Source: Chitinophagaceae bacterium
GTDB lineage: Bacteria > Bacteroidota > Bacteroidia > Chitinophagales > Chitinophagaceae
Reading direction: 5' to 3'
DNA: 64,000 bases
NCBI GenBank assembly: GCA_017307755.1
Contig: JAFKGQ010000015.1
Location: 248,001-312,000 of the forward strand
Each line of letters starts with the position of its first letter. The stretch's first letter is position 1. Shown here one piece after another: positions 36,488 to 45,201 of this stretch. A program made the translations under genes and the position numbers. Below the pieces are notes generated by a model, which saw only the letters and a program-made list of their open reading frames with translations, was not told the DNA's origin and did no database searches.

Positions 36488-37480
36488 ATGAAACAATTAT
36501 GTTTGGCCATCTTATTAATGGCCGGAAGCTTTTTTATGCCGGCAGCCCGGGCCCAGATGAAGGACTCGGCTGTATCCGGGGCATTGACCATGGCCGAGTA
36601 TGAAAAAGCGAAAAGCTTTTCTCCCGGCGATCTGGATAAGGACAGTTATGTGAAATTCGAGAATGCTTATATCCTCGACCGCAACGACTTTGGGAAGCCT
36701 TACTTTATTACAGGGGATGACGGATTGAAGAAACGGATCGATCTTTACAAGCTCATACGGAAAGACGGGCGGATAGAACTGGGGACCATGATCTTTTATA
36801 CGACAGAGGGCGGGAAGCGTTATATGGCCTGTCTGCCGGGGTTCAAGGCAGAGGGGAAGGTATGGGAAAAGTATTTTGAGGACATCCATGCCATCGACAG
36901 GGAGGAGAAGAATTTTGTACTGAAGCTATCGTATGTGTTGTCCAGAGAACTGGGCTTTCAATTGTATCGTGCGGCTGCCACGGGCGCCTCGCCCAGCCGG
37001 GAGAGGGAGTCCGGCACGTATGGGAATGACATTTGTTTTCCCGGGGATATGCTGGTCACTATGTCGGATGGCAGCCGGCGGCCTCTTTGTGATGTAAAAG
37101 CAGGGGATGTAGTGGTCGCTGTGAATCCTTCCACCGGAGAGAGGACATCTGTCGGCGTAAAGGAGCTCACCGTCCATGAGGCGAAGAACTATGCCATTAC
37201 ACGGCTGTTGCTGGTGTCGGCCACCGTCGAAGGGAGAGAAATAAAACTTTTGTCCAGATGGCTGCAGGCTACGCCCAATCACCCGGTGATGACGTCCAAA
37301 GGGGAGAAGAAGTCCGGAGAACTGGCGGTCGGGGACATCGTGTTATGTCCGGAACGATTTATAGTCTGGGACAGGGAGGAATATGCGGGAGGGATACAGC
37401 GGGTATATAATATCGTAGCGGCAGGGGGCAGCACTTTTATCATGAATGGGGTCATGGTGATGCAGAAGGCGAAGAATTAG
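36488..37480 (+). CDS. Secreted protein with C-terminal Hint (hedgehog/intein-like) domain
   Basis: 330 residues with a signal peptide ending at ARAQ (about residue 23). Residues 24-180 are an unrecognised domain. From 181 the Hint fold is clear: catalytic Cys183 in DICFPGDMLV, T262/H265 (ATPNHPV, the TxxH motif), VGDIVL, and a final strand STFIMNGVMV. The protein ends without the His-Asn and following extein needed for splicing, so at most N-terminal cleavage or ester formation, as in Hog-type domains, is expected. It sits 12 bases after the aminotransferase gene and 34 bases before proB. Confidence 0.8.
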   Translation: MKQLCLAILLMAGSFFMPAARAQMKDSAVSGALTMAEYEKAKSFSPGDLDKDSYVKFENAYILDRNDFGKPYFITGDDGLKKRIDLYKLIRKDGRIELGTMIFYTTEGGKRYMACLPGFKAEGKVWEKYFEDIHAIDREEKNFVLKLSYVLSRELGFQLYRAAATGASPSRERESGTYGNDICFPGDMLVTMSDGSRRPLCDVKAGDVVVAVNPSTGERTSVGVKELTVHEAKNYAITRLLLVSATVEGREIKLLSRWLQATPNHPVMTSKGEKKSGELAVGDIVLCPERFIVWDREEYAGGIQRVYNIVAAGGSTFIMNGVMVMQKAKN

Positions 37481-37514
37481 ATAATATTCAATACCTAATC
37501 CGGTACATTTGCGG

Positions 37515-38549
37515 ATGCAAAAGCCGGTGTTGGTCATTAAGCTAGGTACGGCGGTGATTACGGATGGGAAAGGGGTCATCGTGCAATCCATCATCAAAAA
37601 AGTGGCGGCTGAAGTGGCCGCCTTGTCGGGTAAGTACCATATCGTATTGGTATCCAGCGGCGCCGTAGGCAGCGGCCGGGGCTTTTTTCAAAATTATAAA
37701 GGCTCATTGACGGAGCGTAAGGCCGCCGCCGCCGTGGGCAATCCCATCCTCATCCGTCATTATCAGAAATACTTTTCCGCATACGATATACCAGTGGCGC
37801 AGGCCTTGTGTGAAAGACATCATTTCTCCAGCCGCCCCCGGTTTCTCCAATTGAAGGATACTTTTACCGAATTCTGGAAGAATGGCATTCTCCCCATTAT
37901 GAATGAGAACGACCTGGTGAGTAATGTAGAGCTGAAATTTTCCGACAATGACGAGCTGGCTACCCTCACTGCCATCGGATTTGATGCCGAAACGCTGATC
38001 ATCTGTACTTCCGTGGGAGGGTTTATGGATCCCGATAAGAAGATCATCCCCCGGGTGGATAAGGTGGACAGTAGGATACTCGGTTATGTCACGACGGATA
38101 AGAGTAGTCTTGGACTGGGGGGGATGTTGTCCAAGCTGACTTTTACGAGGCTGGCCAATTCACTGGGTATCAAGGTGGTGATCTGTGGGCTTAAAGGAGA
38201 GGCTCCTTTTGCGGATGCCCTGGCTGGAATGACAGGCACCTCTTTCCGGCCGCAGCCTTCTAATCTCAAGGCAAGACAAAAATGGCTGGCCAGTGGTTCT
38301 ATTACCCTTGGAAGTATTTTTGTGGATAAAGGAGCCGCAAAGGCCTTGACCCTCAGGAAGAGCCTTTTAAGCGTGGGCATCCACAAGGTGCAGGGGAAAT
38401 TTACCCCCGGCGAAGTGGTACAACTGATAGACGAGGAAGAAAACATCATCGGGGTAGCCAAGGCGAAGCTTGGCGCCGCGGAAGTGGCCGCTAATCTTAA
38501 TAACAAGAATGTTGTGGCGGCCCATGCGGATGACATCGTAATTTTTTAG
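37515..38549 (+). CDS. proB: Glutamate 5-kinase
   Basis: 344 residues from ATG 37515 (a TTG two codons upstream is weaker). VLVIKLGTAVIT, VSSGAVGSGRG, NENDLVSNVE with substrate residues, and GGMLSKL are amino-acid-kinase hallmarks. The C-terminal PUA domain (about 265-344) is present. It catalyses the first step of proline synthesis. proA follows after 7 bases; proC is not in the window. Confidence 0.93.
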   Translation: MQKPVLVIKLGTAVITDGKGVIVQSIIKKVAAEVAALSGKYHIVLVSSGAVGSGRGFFQNYKGSLTERKAAAAVGNPILIRHYQKYFSAYDIPVAQALCERHHFSSRPRFLQLKDTFTEFWKNGILPIMNENDLVSNVELKFSDNDELATLTAIGFDAETLIICTSVGGFMDPDKKIIPRVDKVDSRILGYVTTDKSSLGLGGMLSKLTFTRLANSLGIKVVICGLKGEAPFADALAGMTGTSFRPQPSNLKARQKWLASGSITLGSIFVDKGAAKALTLRKSLLSVGIHKVQGKFTPGEVVQLIDEEENIIGVAKAKLGAAEVAANLNNKNVVAAHADDIVIF

Positions 38550-38556
38550 ATAGAAA

Positions 38557-39813
38557 ATGCGGACAACCATGAGTAGGATTGAGTCCATGATAAAGAAGAC
38601 ATATGAGGCGGCTGGTTCCTTACGCAGCGCTGATGAACGACGGATAAAAGAGGTGTTACGGAGGCTGGCGGACAGTCTGGAAGAGCAGACCCCGGCCCTA
38701 TTAAAGGCCAATGCCAGGGATCTGGCAAAGCAAGACCCCGATAGCCCGCGTAATGACCGGCTGATGCTGAATGAGCAGCGGGTCCGCGCCATTGCAGCCA
38801 GTATCCGGAAAGTAAGCCGGCTTCCTGATCCTACAGGCCGGCTGTTGGACAAGCGCCGGCTGCCCAATGGTCTTTTGGTAGAAAAAGTCTCCGTTCCGCT
38901 GGGGGTGGTAGGCGCTATTTATGAATCGAGGCCCAATGTCACCTTTGATATCGCCGCCCTTTGTATCCGCAGCCGCAATGCCTGTGTGCTGAAGGGAAGC
39001 AAGGAGGCGGAGGAAACAAACAAAGTGGCTATAGCGCTTATCAAAAAAGCTTTGGGAACGGGTGGTATCCTTCCCGATTGCGCTACGTTACTTCCTTCCG
39101 AAAGAGAGACGGTGCAGGAGTTGTTTACTGCCACGCGATGGGTGGATGTGTTGATCCCCCGGGGTTCGGATGCATTGATCCGACATGTCAGGGAGAACAG
39201 CAGGGTACCTGTGATCGAGACGGGCGCGGGGGTCTGTCATATATATGTGGAAAAGCAAGCTGACCTGGACAAGGCCGTGGATATTGTCGTCAATGCGAAG
39301 GTTTCACGTCCTTCTGTTTGTAATGCAATGGATTGTTTGCTGGTGGACAAAAAAGTCGCCCAGGGGTTTTTGCGGCGGCTGCGGGCGCCCATGGAGCAAT
39401 ATGAGGTGGAAATGTTTGCGGAGCCGAAGGCGCATAGTCTGCTGAAGGGATATCCTTATCTGAAAAAGGCAGCCAAAGAGGATTTCGCCCGGGAGTTCCT
39501 CAGTCTGAAATGTGCTGTAAAAATAGTGGAAGATATCGATGAGGCCCTGGCTCATATCCGGCAGTATTCCACCCGTCATTCGGAGGCTATTGTTTCGAAG
39601 GATAAAAAACAATGCGAGCGGTTTCTTGCGGAAGTGGATGCGGCTGCTGTCTATACCAATGCTTCCACCCGATTTACCGATGGAGAGGAGTTGGGATTAG
39701 GGGCTGAGATAGGCATTTCCACTCAAAAGCTGCATGCCAGGGGGCCTTTTGCGTTGGAGAAACTGGTGACGGAAAAATGGTTGATAAGAGGCAACGGGCA
39801 GATCAGAAAATAA
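38557..39813 (+). CDS. proA: Gamma-glutamyl phosphate reductase
   Basis: 418 residues. The aldehyde-dehydrogenase-like fold shows GVVGAIYESRPNVTFDIAALCIRSRNACVLKGSKEA, IPRGSDALI, and the catalytic Cys in SRPSVCNAMDCLLVD. It reduces glutamyl 5-phosphate to the semialdehyde. Coupled to proB and at the end of a five-gene same-strand run. An AT-rich inverted repeat follows the stop. Confidence 0.94.
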   Translation: MRTTMSRIESMIKKTYEAAGSLRSADERRIKEVLRRLADSLEEQTPALLKANARDLAKQDPDSPRNDRLMLNEQRVRAIAASIRKVSRLPDPTGRLLDKRRLPNGLLVEKVSVPLGVVGAIYESRPNVTFDIAALCIRSRNACVLKGSKEAEETNKVAIALIKKALGTGGILPDCATLLPSERETVQELFTATRWVDVLIPRGSDALIRHVRENSRVPVIETGAGVCHIYVEKQADLDKAVDIVVNAKVSRPSVCNAMDCLLVDKKVAQGFLRRLRAPMEQYEVEMFAEPKAHSLLKGYPYLKKAAKEDFAREFLSLKCAVKIVEDIDEALAHIRQYSTRHSEAIVSKDKKQCERFLAEVDAAAVYTNASTRFTDGEELGLGAEIGISTQKLHARGPFALEKLVTEKWLIRGNGQIRK

Positions 39814-39825
39814 AAGTTGAGATTT

Positions 39826-39852
39826 TTTTACATATAAAAAATAAATGTAAAA
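39826..39852 (+). terminator. AT-rich hairpin after proA
   Basis: Perfect 8-base arms (TTTTACAT at 39826-39833, ATGTAAAA at 39845-39852) with an 11-base loop, 12 bases after the proA stop. The position fits a terminator, but there is no GC-rich stem and no long T run. Confidence 0.3.
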
Positions 39853-40375
39853 TATACGGGAATGCCTGCTAAACTTATTTGGGTCTGATATTTGCTTGCG
39901 TCTGTAACTGTGTAAGTATCTCCCCAAATTCATTCTTTTTCTACCCATTTGGACGATAGTTAGCATGGTTTTTGTTCCTTTTCAGCGTCATATTTTATTC
40001 AACAGGTTCTGAAACAAGAATTGACTATGAAACACGTGACCCAAGCTATGAGGGCCTATTTTGTACCTACTTCTACCCGTGTAACTTCTCCGCTGACATA
40101 TCGAAGCATACAACATAATCGATGTTTTCGCATCGCATATGAAATTCCTATATAAATAATAAGGATATCTGTTGACGTAGATCAAGCCTTTTCCCAATCG
40201 GCCTTATCGGATTCGACTCCCCCTTTAACTCTATCCCCTTTTTCCCATTGCTGAGCATATGAAACACCGTGCCTGTAATTGAGATCAATTAGGGCGTGGC
40301 GATGTTTTGCCATGTCGTGAACGAACTATTTAAAATTTTTTGATGACCCTTTTTTACAATCCAAAAGTTAGTTTT
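39853..40375. other. Long gene-free region upstream of the tandem esterase gene
   Basis: About 520 bases with no convincing gene; open frames on the minus strand are short and featureless. The region contains two copies of GCATATGAAA (40135-40144 and 40255-40264), a third of which occurs before the sugar transferase gene at 58137. Promoter elements could not be placed with confidence. It probably holds the regulatory region of the large secreted protein gene. Confidence 0.4.
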
Positions 40376-43300
40376 ATGAGAAGCCTCCTTGTCGTCTCCC
40401 TATGTCTGCTCATATGCGCAGGCGTTGAAGCTCAGACAAAACCGCTTGGTTCTGTCATTGGAAATCAGACAGTAATACCCATTGCAACTGCACCCGCGGG
40501 TTATGCTGTCAGCGCACAGGCCCTGATCTATTACCCGGATGATTACTTCCTTCCCAAGAATGCGAACAAGCGTTACCCCTTGTTTCTTTTTCTGCATGGG
40601 GCGGGAGAAGGCGTCAGTCTGGACATCACCGAGGTGACCAATCAGTCCTTACCTTATCTGATCAAGACCGGTCTGAAACCTTACGGCATCGATACGCTGA
40701 CGGGGGATACCGTTAAATTTATTGTCGTCAGTCCGCACTGCGCTCAATGTGGAGGATCTTATTCTTATCCTCAATTACAGTATACTATGCCTTATCTGAT
40801 CCAGAACTACCGGATCGACACCACCTGCATGTGGGCCGGGGGGTTATCTTCCGGCGGACGCGCCACTTTTAGCATGCCGATGGGGAATAATCCCGGGGAT
40901 ACATATTGGGGCCGGAAACTGGCCGGCATCCTACCCATGGCGAATGGGGGGTATGATAATAACATATCTACGCTTGGGGGCAACCTGGCGGATGCCATGA
41001 AGAGCGGTATGTCTGTATTATATACCATCGGTGACCAGGACCCTGGTTACAATGCTATAGGATACTTTGCTTACAACAGTCTGATGAGCGCGAATGCGCA
41101 GCCTGGTAAATATTATACCAAGGTCATCATTGGAGGAACGCACAGTGCGAATGTGTGGAATCCCCCTTTCTATCTTAACTCCAGGATATTCAATCCAAAA
41201 TGGAATGCGTGGGACCAGATGGCCAGCACGCATCGCGGGGTTTCTACTACTCCCTTGTCTGTAAGCGCGGGCACTACGCAGACGATCACTTTGCCTGTTT
41301 CCAGTGTAACGTTGGGCGGTACTGCCGCACCCAGTACGGGAGCGACGATCACCGGCTATAACTGGAGTTTTGTCAGCGGACCTGCCGCACCTGTGATCGT
41401 ATCGGTAGCAGGGATCACCACGCTGGTGACAGGGCTGCTTTCAGCTGGCACCTATGTGTTCCAGCTTTCCGTCACGGACAGCAAGGGTAATAAAGCAACG
41501 AGCAATGTACAGGTGGTCGTCAACCCATTGATCAACCAGGCGCCGACCGTAAGCGTAGGGGGTAATCAGACCATTACTCTGCCTACCAGTACCGTTACCC
41601 TTACGGGCACCGGCAAGGATGCGGACGGTACGATTGCCTCTTATGCCTGGGCAAAGGTCAGCGGTCCATCGTCGGGGACGATCACCAGCGCTTCGTCTGC
41701 CACTACTACCGTCACAGGGTTGACACAGGGGACTTATGTCTTTAGTCTTACCGTCACCGATAATTTAGGCGCGAAGGCTGCGGCCAATGTACAGGTCACC
41801 GTGAATGCGGCTCCTGTCAACCAGCCGCCGACGGTGAATGCCGGGGCAAACCAGACCATTACCCTGCCTGCGAGCAGTGTTACCTTGAGCGGCAGCGCCA
41901 CGGATACGGACGGCACTATTGCCTCTTATGCCTGGGCAAAGGTCAGCGGTCCATCGTCGGGGACGATCACCAGCGCCTCGTCTGCCACTACTACTGTTAC
42001 AGGGTTGACACAGGGGACTTATGTCTTTAGTCTTACAGCCACCGATAATTTAGGTGCGAAGACTGCGGCCAATGTACAGATCACCGTGAATCCCGCTGCT
42101 ATCAACCAGCCGCCGACGGTGGATGCCGGACCGGACCAGTCCATTACTTTACCCAACGTTGTCGCCGCGATGCTAAATGGTACTGCGACCGGGACCATCA
42201 AGAGCTATAAGTGGGTGCAGGTCAGTGGTCCTACAACGGTGTATTTTGTAAATTCCTCGCTTCCGGCGACCGAGGCCAAAAACCTGAATGTGGCAGGTAT
42301 ATACGTACTCAAGCTGACTGTAACGGATAATTCAGGCGCTACGGCCTCGGACAATATGCAGGTGACGGTGAACGCGGCCTCCTCTACCCCGACGACTCCG
42401 CCCGGCGGCGGTAGTTCCGGCGGCGGCTCGGGTACAACCCCCGGCTCGGGATCCGGCTCTGGCGGTACTACTGTGGGCAACCAAACCATCATCTCTGTCC
42501 CTGTATTCCCCGCCGGATATGCGCAGGCGCAGGCCCTCATCTATTACCCGGATGATTATTTCACCAACCTGACCAAGAAGTATGCGTTGTATATTTTCCT
42601 GCATGACGAGGCCGTGGGGACCAGCACCAATATCGCCGACGTGACAAAGGCTTCGCTGCCGCAGCTGATAGCGCAGGGTTTCAAGCCTTATGGCATCGAC
42701 AGCGTGACGAAAGATACCGTGAAATTTATCGTGGTTTCTCCGTTTGCTCCGGGTACTGCCGGGTCATATTCCTATGCACAGTTGCAGTACACCATCCCTT
42801 ATTTACTGTCTAATTATCGTGTGGATCCCACCTGCGTATGGCTGGGCGGCGGCAGCATGGGCGGCCGGGGAACGTTCAGCGTACCCATGGAGAGTGTCAG
42901 TCTTGGCGGCAAGCTGGCCGGCATCATGCCGATGTCCGCGGGTGGATATGACACTCGTACCGACCTGATCCCCAATCTGCAGACCTGTCTGAAAAATGGA
43001 CTGGGATATATCTTTACCGTCGGTGCATCGGATGTTGGCGTGTTGGGTAATGCGCAGTACTATAGCAACGCGATGAAGACGGCTGTACAGTCCGGTCGTG
43101 GTTTCTACAAGGAAATACCAGGACTGGCCCATACGGTGGATGCCTGGACACAGCCCTTCCTGCTGACCTCCCGTTGGTGGAATGGGAATAAGAATGCCTG
43201 GGATATCATGGCCAGCACCCATTCTTCCACTACGACGAGCGCTGTGGCTGCAAGGGCGGTGACGGCAACCTCGACCAGCCAGTTGGATACGGAAAATACC

Positions 43301-43564
43301 GCCGATGCGACGGTGACTTCCATCAGTCTTTGGCCCAACCCTGTACGGGATGCCTTCACATTGAGTCTCAACAATTCCCATACGGGCAAGCTGCTCATAC
43401 AGGTGTTGGATGCGACCGGCGCTATCCGGAAGTCATATGCTACGGAGAAGAGCCAGGCTATCACCCTAACAACGGTGGATGTGAGCGGGCTTACTGCCGG
43501 CACCTATTTTGTGAGGATCCAGGTAGGATCGTGGATCGTGACGAGGAAGATAGTCAAGATATAA
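40376..43564 (+). CDS. Very large T9SS-secreted protein: two esterase-like domains and PKD/REJ-like repeats
   Basis: 1062 residues from ATG 40376, which gives the signal peptide ending at VEAQ; upstream ATG/TTG codons only add a tail. Domain 1 (about 20-300) is an alpha/beta hydrolase: YPDDYF, oxyanion FLHGAGEG, nucleophile GLSSGG, His in GGTHS. Three PKD/REJ-like modules (about 305-680) have nearly identical stretches. A Gly/Ser/Thr/Pro linker follows, then domain 2 (about 700-960), a paralogue of domain 1 with GGSMGG and LAHTVD but HD instead of HG at the oxyanion site. The last 80 residues are a T9SS sorting domain (SLWPNPVRDAF...IVTRKIVKI). Likely a cell-surface or secreted polysaccharide esterase, CE1-like. 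Confidence 0.82.
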   Translation: MRSLLVVSLCLLICAGVEAQTKPLGSVIGNQTVIPIATAPAGYAVSAQALIYYPDDYFLPKNANKRYPLFLFLHGAGEGVSLDITEVTNQSLPYLIKTGLKPYGIDTLTGDTVKFIVVSPHCAQCGGSYSYPQLQYTMPYLIQNYRIDTTCMWAGGLSSGGRATFSMPMGNNPGDTYWGRKLAGILPMANGGYDNNISTLGGNLADAMKSGMSVLYTIGDQDPGYNAIGYFAYNSLMSANAQPGKYYTKVIIGGTHSANVWNPPFYLNSRIFNPKWNAWDQMASTHRGVSTTPLSVSAGTTQTITLPVSSVTLGGTAAPSTGATITGYNWSFVSGPAAPVIVSVAGITTLVTGLLSAGTYVFQLSVTDSKGNKATSNVQVVVNPLINQAPTVSVGGNQTITLPTSTVTLTGTGKDADGTIASYAWAKVSGPSSGTITSASSATTTVTGLTQGTYVFSLTVTDNLGAKAAANVQVTVNAAPVNQPPTVNAGANQTITLPASSVTLSGSATDTDGTIASYAWAKVSGPSSGTITSASSATTTVTGLTQGTYVFSLTATDNLGAKTAANVQITVNPAAINQPPTVDAGPDQSITLPNVVAAMLNGTATGTIKSYKWVQVSGPTTVYFVNSSLPATEAKNLNVAGIYVLKLTVTDNSGATASDNMQVTVNAASSTPTTPPGGGSSGGGSGTTPGSGSGSGGTTVGNQTIISVPVFPAGYAQAQALIYYPDDYFTNLTKKYALYIFLHDEAVGTSTNIADVTKASLPQLIAQGFKPYGIDSVTKDTVKFIVVSPFAPGTAGSYSYAQLQYTIPYLLSNYRVDPTCVWLGGGSMGGRGTFSVPMESVSLGGKLAGIMPMSAGGYDTRTDLIPNLQTCLKNGLGYIFTVGASDVGVLGNAQYYSNAMKTAVQSGRGFYKEIPGLAHTVDAWTQPFLLTSRWWNGNKNAWDIMASTHSSTTTSAVAARAVTATSTSQLDTENTADATVTSISLWPNPVRDAFTLSLNNSHTGKLLIQVLDATGAIRKSYATEKSQAITLTTVDVSGLTAGTYFVRIQVGSWIVTRKIVKI
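41633..42062 (+). repeat. Near-identical direct repeats in the PKD/REJ region
   Basis: Units 41633-41777 and 41918-42062 are offset by 285 bases (95 residues). They agree almost base for base; the first 59 bases are identical, with only a few changes afterwards. The similarity at DNA level points to recent duplication or ongoing gene conversion within the gene. Confidence 0.85.
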
Positions 43565-43583
43565 TATAACATTGTTGCTATCA

Positions 43584-43616
43584 ATGCGCCCGCCATTAGG
43601 CGGGCGCATTTTTTTA
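43584..43616 (+). terminator. Strong intrinsic terminator after the tandem esterase gene
   Basis: An 11-base perfect GC-rich stem (43584-43594 with 43599-43609), a 4-base ATTA loop and a run of T. It begins 20 bases after the stop codon, and further T runs follow to about 43628. It separates the esterase gene from the GH51-GH27 pair. Confidence 0.92.
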
Positions 43617-43677
43617 TTATTTTTTTTAATTGTCAAAAAAACGTTTATTTTGGTATCCATTAAAACGATGTATACAT

Positions 43678-45195
43678 ATGAATAAACGCCCCCTCCTGCT
43701 GGTTGCGCTGCTGGCCGTCTGTTCGTCCATCTATGCGCAGAACGGCGCAAGCCTTTCAATCTCCGACACTTCGGGTCCATTGATCAGCCGTCATATCTAT
43801 GGTCATTTTTCGGAAGACCTTGGCCGTTGCATATACGACGGGTTCTGGACAGGGGATCATATCCGGATGGATGTGGTGGATGCCCTGAAGAAAATAAAAG
43901 TACCCGTATTGCGGTGGCCCGGGGGATGTTATGCCGACCAATATCACTGGCGGGATGCCATCGGTCCCAGGGATCAGCGTAAAGCGACGGTGAATACTAC
44001 GTGGGGGATGGTGACGGAGGACAATAGCTTCGGCACGCATGAGTTCCTGGAATTGTGCGGCCTGCTGGGTTGCGAGCCATATATTGCCGGCAATGTGGGA
44101 ACGGGTACGCCGGAGGAAATGTCTAACTGGCTGGAGTACCTGAACTATGATGGGAAGAGCACGTTAGCAAACCTGCGCCGGCAGAACGGCCGGGACAAAC
44201 CCTGGAAAGTGTCTTTCTGGGGCGTAGGTAATGAGAGTTGGGGATGCGGGGGCAGCATGACTCCTGAGTTCTATGCCATGCAGTACCGCCGCTATGCAGA
44301 GTTCTGTAAAAGTTATCCCGGTGCGCCGTTGAAACTGATTGCCAGCGGGGCCAACAGTGACGACTACAACTGGACCGATGCGGTGATGAAGAATATTACA
44401 TTGTGGAATACCTGGGGGCTCTCCATGCATTACTATACCCTGGCGGGGGACTGGAATCATAAGGGGTCCGCTACGCAATTTGGAGAGGACATCTATTTCA
44501 AGGCGATGAAAGCCTGTTTGAGAATGGAGGAGATCGTGAACAAACATGCCTCTATCATGGATAAATACGATCCCGCAAAAAAAGTAGCGTTGGTCGTTGA
44601 CGAATGGGGTATCTGGACAGACCCTGAACCGGGCTCTCATCCGGGCTTCCTTTATCAGCAGAACAGTCTCAGGGATGCATTGATCGCGGGCACCACGCTG
44701 AATATCTTTAACAATCATACAGACAGGGTGAAAATGGCCAACCTGGCGCAGACCGTCAATGTATTGCAGGCGCTTGTCCTTACGGAAAAGGACAAAATGC
44801 TGCTGACGCCTACTTATCATGTTTTTGATCTTTATAAAGTGCACCAGGATGCGCATTCGCTGGTGCTGAAGCTGAACAGCCCCGACTATACTTTTGGCGG
44901 GGAGAAGATACCTGCTGTCAATGCTTCTGCTTCCCGTGACTCTGTGGGAGCCGTCCATATTTCCCTGGTGAATATCGATCCTTCGAAAAAGGCGACTGTG
45001 CGTATCGCCTTGCAGGGGTTGCCTTCCAAGAGTGTCCAGGGGCAGATGCTGACATCCGCGAAGTACACAGATATCAATACTTTTGACCAACCCAATAAGG
45101 TGCGCACGGCTGTGTTCTCTGGAGCTAAAAAAGATGGCGGGGACCTGGTGGTGGAAATGCCGGCTGAATCAATTGTCGTATTGGAATTGAAATAA
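43678..45195 (+). CDS. GH51 alpha-L-arabinofuranosidase
   Basis: 505 residues from ATG 43678, which starts a signal peptide ending at IYAQ (residue 21). ISRHIYGHFSEDLGRCIYDG, RWPGGCYADQYHW, acid/base E186 in WGVGNESWG, and nucleophile E309 in LVVDEWGIW are GH51 features; the C-terminal beta-sandwich is present. It releases arabinose from arabinan, arabinoxylan or arabinogalactan, in the periplasm. The GH27 gene starts 6 bases after its stop, so the two enzymes are made together. Confidence 0.93.
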   Translation: MNKRPLLLVALLAVCSSIYAQNGASLSISDTSGPLISRHIYGHFSEDLGRCIYDGFWTGDHIRMDVVDALKKIKVPVLRWPGGCYADQYHWRDAIGPRDQRKATVNTTWGMVTEDNSFGTHEFLELCGLLGCEPYIAGNVGTGTPEEMSNWLEYLNYDGKSTLANLRRQNGRDKPWKVSFWGVGNESWGCGGSMTPEFYAMQYRRYAEFCKSYPGAPLKLIASGANSDDYNWTDAVMKNITLWNTWGLSMHYYTLAGDWNHKGSATQFGEDIYFKAMKACLRMEEIVNKHASIMDKYDPAKKVALVVDEWGIWTDPEPGSHPGFLYQQNSLRDALIAGTTLNIFNNHTDRVKMANLAQTVNVLQALVLTEKDKMLLTPTYHVFDLYKVHQDAHSLVLKLNSPDYTFGGEKIPAVNASASRDSVGAVHISLVNIDPSKKATVRIALQGLPSKSVQGQMLTSAKYTDINTFDQPNKVRTAVFSGAKKDGGDLVVEMPAESIVVLELK

Positions 45196-45201
45196 TCATA
45201 T

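Noticed and set aside
39930..40080. TTCTACCC occurring more than once (also near 54790 and 58245) as a possible shared site
   Set aside because: An 8-base word is expected a few times by chance, the orientations to genes differ, and the flanks do not align.
39988..40197. Minus-strand open frame of 69 residues upstream of the tandem esterase gene
   Set aside because: No recognisable protein pattern and it lies in AT-rich regulatory-looking DNA; chance open frame is more likely.
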